From Chitinophagaceae bacterium (GTDB lineage: Bacteria > Bacteroidota > Bacteroidia > Chitinophagales > Chitinophagaceae): a stretch of DNA of 64,000 bases. This document shows, piece after piece, positions 63,576 through 64,000 of this stretch. The stretch lies in NCBI GenBank assembly GCA_023957575.1, contig JAMLGU010000002.1, positions 310,001-374,000 on the forward strand. Direction: 5' to 3'. A program made the translations under genes and the position numbers. Under the pieces are notes generated by a model, which did not search any database, was not told where the DNA came from, and was given only the letters and a program-made list of their open reading frames with translations. Numbering within the stretch: position 1 is the first letter of the stretch; the number at the start of each line of letters is the position of its first letter.

Positions 63576-64000
63576 TTAGAAAGAGGTTTTGGCTAATTCC
63601 ATCATCTCTTTGTAGGTATATCGAAAGATGCCTTCGGCGGTTTTCTTTGATGCCATAATCATGGCTTGTGCAAGATGTGCTCCTTCAATAGCCCGGTACT
63701 TTTCCATACTGCCTGTCATGATTTTTGAAATGGGTCGAATGGTTTTTTGAGCAAAAGATTCGAGTGGTCTGCTCTCATTCCGTTTGCCCAATAGCATCGA
63801 AGGTTGCATAATATGGATTTGCTCCATCCCAGTTGCAATTATATCTTCTTCGGTTTTTCCTTTCAGGTTCAGGTAAAAATTTTTACTATTGCTATTAGCG
63901 CCAACCGAAGATATCATAACAAATTTTCTGCAACCTGTTTCTTTAGCAATTTTGCATACTTTCACGGGGATGTTATGGTCGATTTTCCAATACAACTCTT
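63576..64000 (-). CDS. Atypical short-chain dehydrogenase/NAD(P)-binding protein (N-terminus beyond window)
   Basis: The frame is open to the right edge; the 141 visible codons are the C-terminal part. KIDHNIPVKVCKIAKETGCR, KFVMISSVGANSNSKNFYLN, LKGKTEEDIIATGMEQIHIM and QPSMLLGKRNESRP resemble the NAD(P)-binding atypical SDR group (YwnB or HTATIP2-like), in which the SSVGAN region and the YxxxK-like YLNLKGK follow the Rossmann domain. The Rossmann GxxGxxG motif lies outside the window. The substrate is unknown. Confidence 0.85.
   Translation of the reverse strand, partial: ELYWKIDHNIPVKVCKIAKETGCRKFVMISSVGANSNSKNFYLNLKGKTEEDIIATGMEQIHIMQPSMLLGKRNESRPLESFAQKTIRPISKIMTGSMEKYRAIEGAHLAQAMIMASKKTAEGIFRYTYKEMMELAKTSF

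Overview
The window is chromosomal DNA of a member of the Bacteroidota, most likely class Chitinophagia (family-level placement is inference). The base composition is AT-rich, roughly 40% G+C by eye. Several genes are preceded by the Bacteroidota promoter form TTG-N19-22-TAnnTTTG. Shine-Dalgarno sequences are mostly absent. Signature families include a very long bacterial alpha-2-macroglobulin, a GEVED-domain M43 protease, TonB-linked receptors, a long PIG-L deacetylase and BRO-family proteins. There is no rRNA, prophage, CRISPR array or insertion sequence with a transposase.

Layout. 1-5512 (-): 3'-truncated alpha-2-macroglobulin-like surface protein. 5765-17199 (+): phosphodiester glycosidase, atpG, scpB, lysA, a glycogen-binding-domain esterase translationally coupled to an M17 aminopeptidase, an ATP-grasp enzyme and gcvP. 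17287-23643 (-): FadN-type fatty-acid oxidation enzyme, M43 metalloprotease, carA. 23824-26230: repeat islands flanking a META-domain lipoprotein pseudogene and tRNA-Lys(UUU). 26267-30784 (-): a tightly overlapping four-gene operon (PIG-L deacetylase, two very small membrane proteins that standard gene calling tends to miss, SSS-family symporter). 30891-41266 (+): lipocalin-like lipoprotein, gamma-glutamyltransferase, methylmalonyl-CoA mutase catalytic subunit, membrane pyrophosphatase, a small repeat protein, glnS. 41451-49556 (-): siderophore receptor plus a TetR/TolC/HlyD/ABC-permease/ABC-permease efflux operon that lacks an ATPase gene. 49830-54826 (+): recG, Rnk-like factor, FAD-linked glycolate-oxidase-type dehydrogenase, SMUG2-type glycosylase. 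55265-60683 (-): BRO-family pseudogene, proB, kdsA, lipoamide acyltransferase E2, cinA. 60793-63570 (+): membrane protein coupled to dacB, then a secreted protein. 63576-64000 (-): partial atypical SDR.

Most genes are housekeeping. The unusual content is between genes and in small ORFs. (1) A family of long-palindrome elements and about 80-bp REP-like palindromes forms mosaic islands at 23.8-24.5, 25.5-26.2, 35.6-36.3 and 54.9-55.2 kb. (2) Heptanucleotide arrays occur at 19.8-20.2 and 33.4-33.7 kb, where four unrelated motif families all keep a 7-bp period. (3) Two otherwise intact genes each carry one in-frame amber codon. (4) A matched pair of ECF-sigma-like promoters lies at 30.8 and 31.4 kb; the second leads into a roughly 150-nt untranslated stretch ended by a terminator. 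(5) The M43 protease has a two-helix membrane hairpin with an internal lipobox inserted into its last beta-domain. The best candidate for an under-described system is the PIG-L/small-TM/small-TM/symporter operon, together with the interspersed two-hairpin element.
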